64,000 nucleotides of DNA. It comes from Flavobacterium succinicans LMG 10402 (GTDB lineage Bacteria; Bacteroidota; Bacteroidia; Flavobacteriales; Flavobacteriaceae). Positions 62,773 to 64,000 of this stretch are shown piece after piece. Under the pieces are notes generated by a model. The model made no database searches. It was not told the DNA's origin and was given only the letters and a program-made list of their open reading frames with translations. The position numbers and the translations under genes were made by a program. The DNA is taken from contig NZ_JATV01000006.1 in the NCBI RefSeq assembly GCF_000611675.1, positions 186,001 to 250,000 on the forward strand, given 5' to 3'. Each line of letters opens with the position of its first letter. Positions within the stretch are counted from its first letter, which is position 1.

Positions 62773-63999
62773 TTAATTAGATTGAAGCACTAAAGCCATA
62801 TTTCCTGTTCCATTTTGGAAAGTCGCGCTAATATGTCCTGTACCTGTTTGGCCTGTGCCAGACATATTGCCGTTTCCAATTTGCAACGATCTTGAGAAAT
62901 TACCGTCTCCAAATTGACTTGTAGCAGCTAAGTTACTTTTACCATATTGATACGTCTTAGTGTCGTTTCCATTACCTTCTTGCCAACTCAAAGATTCATT
63001 AAATTGTCCACCTTGACTAGTGTAGGCTTTGTTATCATCACCAATTTGCATTTGTGCTGCCAAATTTGATCCGTGTGGTGCAAAAGGTACAGCAACTGAA
63101 CCTACTGCAGATATATTAATTGATCCAAAATCAGCGGCTGCAGGCAAATCATTCCCAAAAGTACCTTGGTCTACAGCTGCATAGTTGTTATTTCCATCTT
63201 GTGCTTGTAAAGCTTGATCACTTCCTAAAGATCCAGCTTGGTCTTGCCAAATTATTGCTTTGTTCCCATCTCCTACTTGCAATTGAGCTGCAAAATTATT
63301 AAGGTTAGATTGTGAGATAAAGGCATCATTATTTTCGCCAAGTTGAATTTGACTAGATGTATTACTATCACCACTTTGAACAGATAAAGCAACATTACTC
63401 AAGCCCATTTGATCTTGAACTGCATCATGATTTGTACCAAACTGCTGTACAGTGGCAGTATTACTATTGCCTACTTGCTTTTGCCATGAAGTATTGTCAT
63501 CACCAGTTTGAGTGGCCTTTGCAGTATTTCCAGCTGATTGATTAGGTCCAGAGCTTTGATCTTGCGTTGCTGCATTTCCATCACCAGTTTGTGTTACTGT
63601 TGCCATATTATTATCAAATCGTTGCTTTTGACTAGAAGTATTCATATCTCCTGTTTGAGATGTTGATGCAATATTATCCTCAGCATTACCTACTCCTTGA
63701 TCGATTTTTGCCTTATTCTTGTCACCCAATTGCATTACAGACCCTAAATTACGATCGCCTGCTTGTTTAACATCTGATTTGTTTTTCTTACCTGTTTGCG
63801 CTACCTGAGCATCATTTTCATGTCCACCATCAACGAAATTAGACCCTAATTGATTAACTTTTGAATCATTTGCGCTTCCAGTTTGTGTTACTACTACATT
63901 ATTACCTGTACCTACTGAACTAACTCCACTAGTGTTTGCTTGTGAAAATCCGAGAACTGAAACAAGCATCGCAGAGACGCTTAAAATTACTTTTTTCAT
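62773..63999 (-). CDS. Large curlin-repeat protein (CsgA-like)
   Basis: A 408-residue secreted protein. The signal peptide ends FSQA. Nearly all the mature part consists of Q-x-G-x-x-N units, about 28, such as QTGDGN, QLGDKN, QVGNSN, QTGDDN and QIGNGN, spaced at about 11 residues, half the E. coli CsgA period. This predicts an amyloid fibre of many stacked beta turns. The start is the ATG at 63999, one base inside the window edge, so the promoter lies outside. E. coli CsgA has five repeats, so this is far longer. Confidence 0.92.
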   Translation of the reverse strand: MKKVILSVSAMLVSVLGFSQANTSGVSSVGTGNNVVVTQTGSANDSKVNQLGSNFVDGGHENDAQVAQTGKKNKSDVKQAGDRNLGSVMQLGDKNKAKIDQGVGNAEDNIASTSQTGDMNTSSQKQRFDNNMATVTQTGDGNAATQDQSSGPNQSAGNTAKATQTGDDNTSWQKQVGNSNTATVQQFGTNHDAVQDQMGLSNVALSVQSGDSNTSSQIQLGENNDAFISQSNLNNFAAQLQVGDGNKAIIWQDQAGSLGSDQALQAQDGNNNYAAVDQGTFGNDLPAAADFGSINISAVGSVAVPFAPHGSNLAAQMQIGDDNKAYTSQGGQFNESLSWQEGNGNDTKTYQYGKSNLAATSQFGDGNFSRSLQIGNGNMSGTGQTGTGHISATFQNGTGNMALVLQSN

Positions 64000-64000
64000 G

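Overview
The window looks like chromosome of a Flavobacterium-type member of the Bacteroidota. The evidence is AT-rich DNA, proteins with the gliding-motility-associated (type B) C-terminal sorting domain of the type IX secretion system, the gliding lipoprotein GldI, and many promoters with the Bacteroidota -7 box TAnnTTTG. Fixed landmarks are typA, rpsT, proS, rimO, cca, ctaA and four tRNA-Glu genes. I see no phage, insertion sequence with transposase, or CRISPR array.

Layout. 0-5 kb: a partial unknown gene, then an ABC-2 exporter pair and a type B T9SS substrate. 5-10 kb: a 1647-residue T9SS adhesin-like protein. 10-13.5 kb: a secreted alpha-amylase, esterase and DUF2141 operon. 13.5-20 kb: typA, a PAS histidine kinase with a single-domain response regulator, rpsT, four tRNA-Glu genes and proS. 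20-31 kb: envelope genes (aromatic-rich lipoprotein, OmpP1-type barrel, amidase, MscS channel) with rimO and selO. 31-36.5 kb: tsaC, cca, ctaA and a CDP-alcohol phosphatidyltransferase. 36.6-43.8 kb: a LytTR/LytS-type signalling locus with four 2TM domains, followed by a TPR-like protein, a DUF2141 protein and a TonB-dependent receptor. 44-58 kb: carbonic anhydrase, DUF2490, NA37, Rid, ClC channel, nrnA, gldI and two cyclophilin-FKBP fusions, then small genes and purM. 58-64 kb: a curli-type operon on the minus strand (curlin-repeat proteins, CsgE, CsgF, CsgG and a lipoprotein).

Three things stand out. (1) The TonB receptor, DUF2141 and TPR-like genes each carry the same regulatory architecture: two 9-bp LytTR-type direct repeats exactly 21 bp apart, with the -7 box exactly 42 bp downstream. 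This ties them to the adjacent LytTR/2TM locus as a local regulon. (2) The curli gene csgE is split at a run of ten A that places a classical A-AAA-AAG slippery heptamer exactly where a -1 shift would rejoin a CsgC/CsgH-like domain to the CsgE domain. (3) Seven copies of a roughly 90-140-nt intergenic element share sequence around two stems that differ between copies while keeping base pairing, which indicates a structured RNA or DNA family.

Functions are assigned from motifs read by eye. No database search was run. Where a shorter start than the longest frame is used, the reason is given in the entry.
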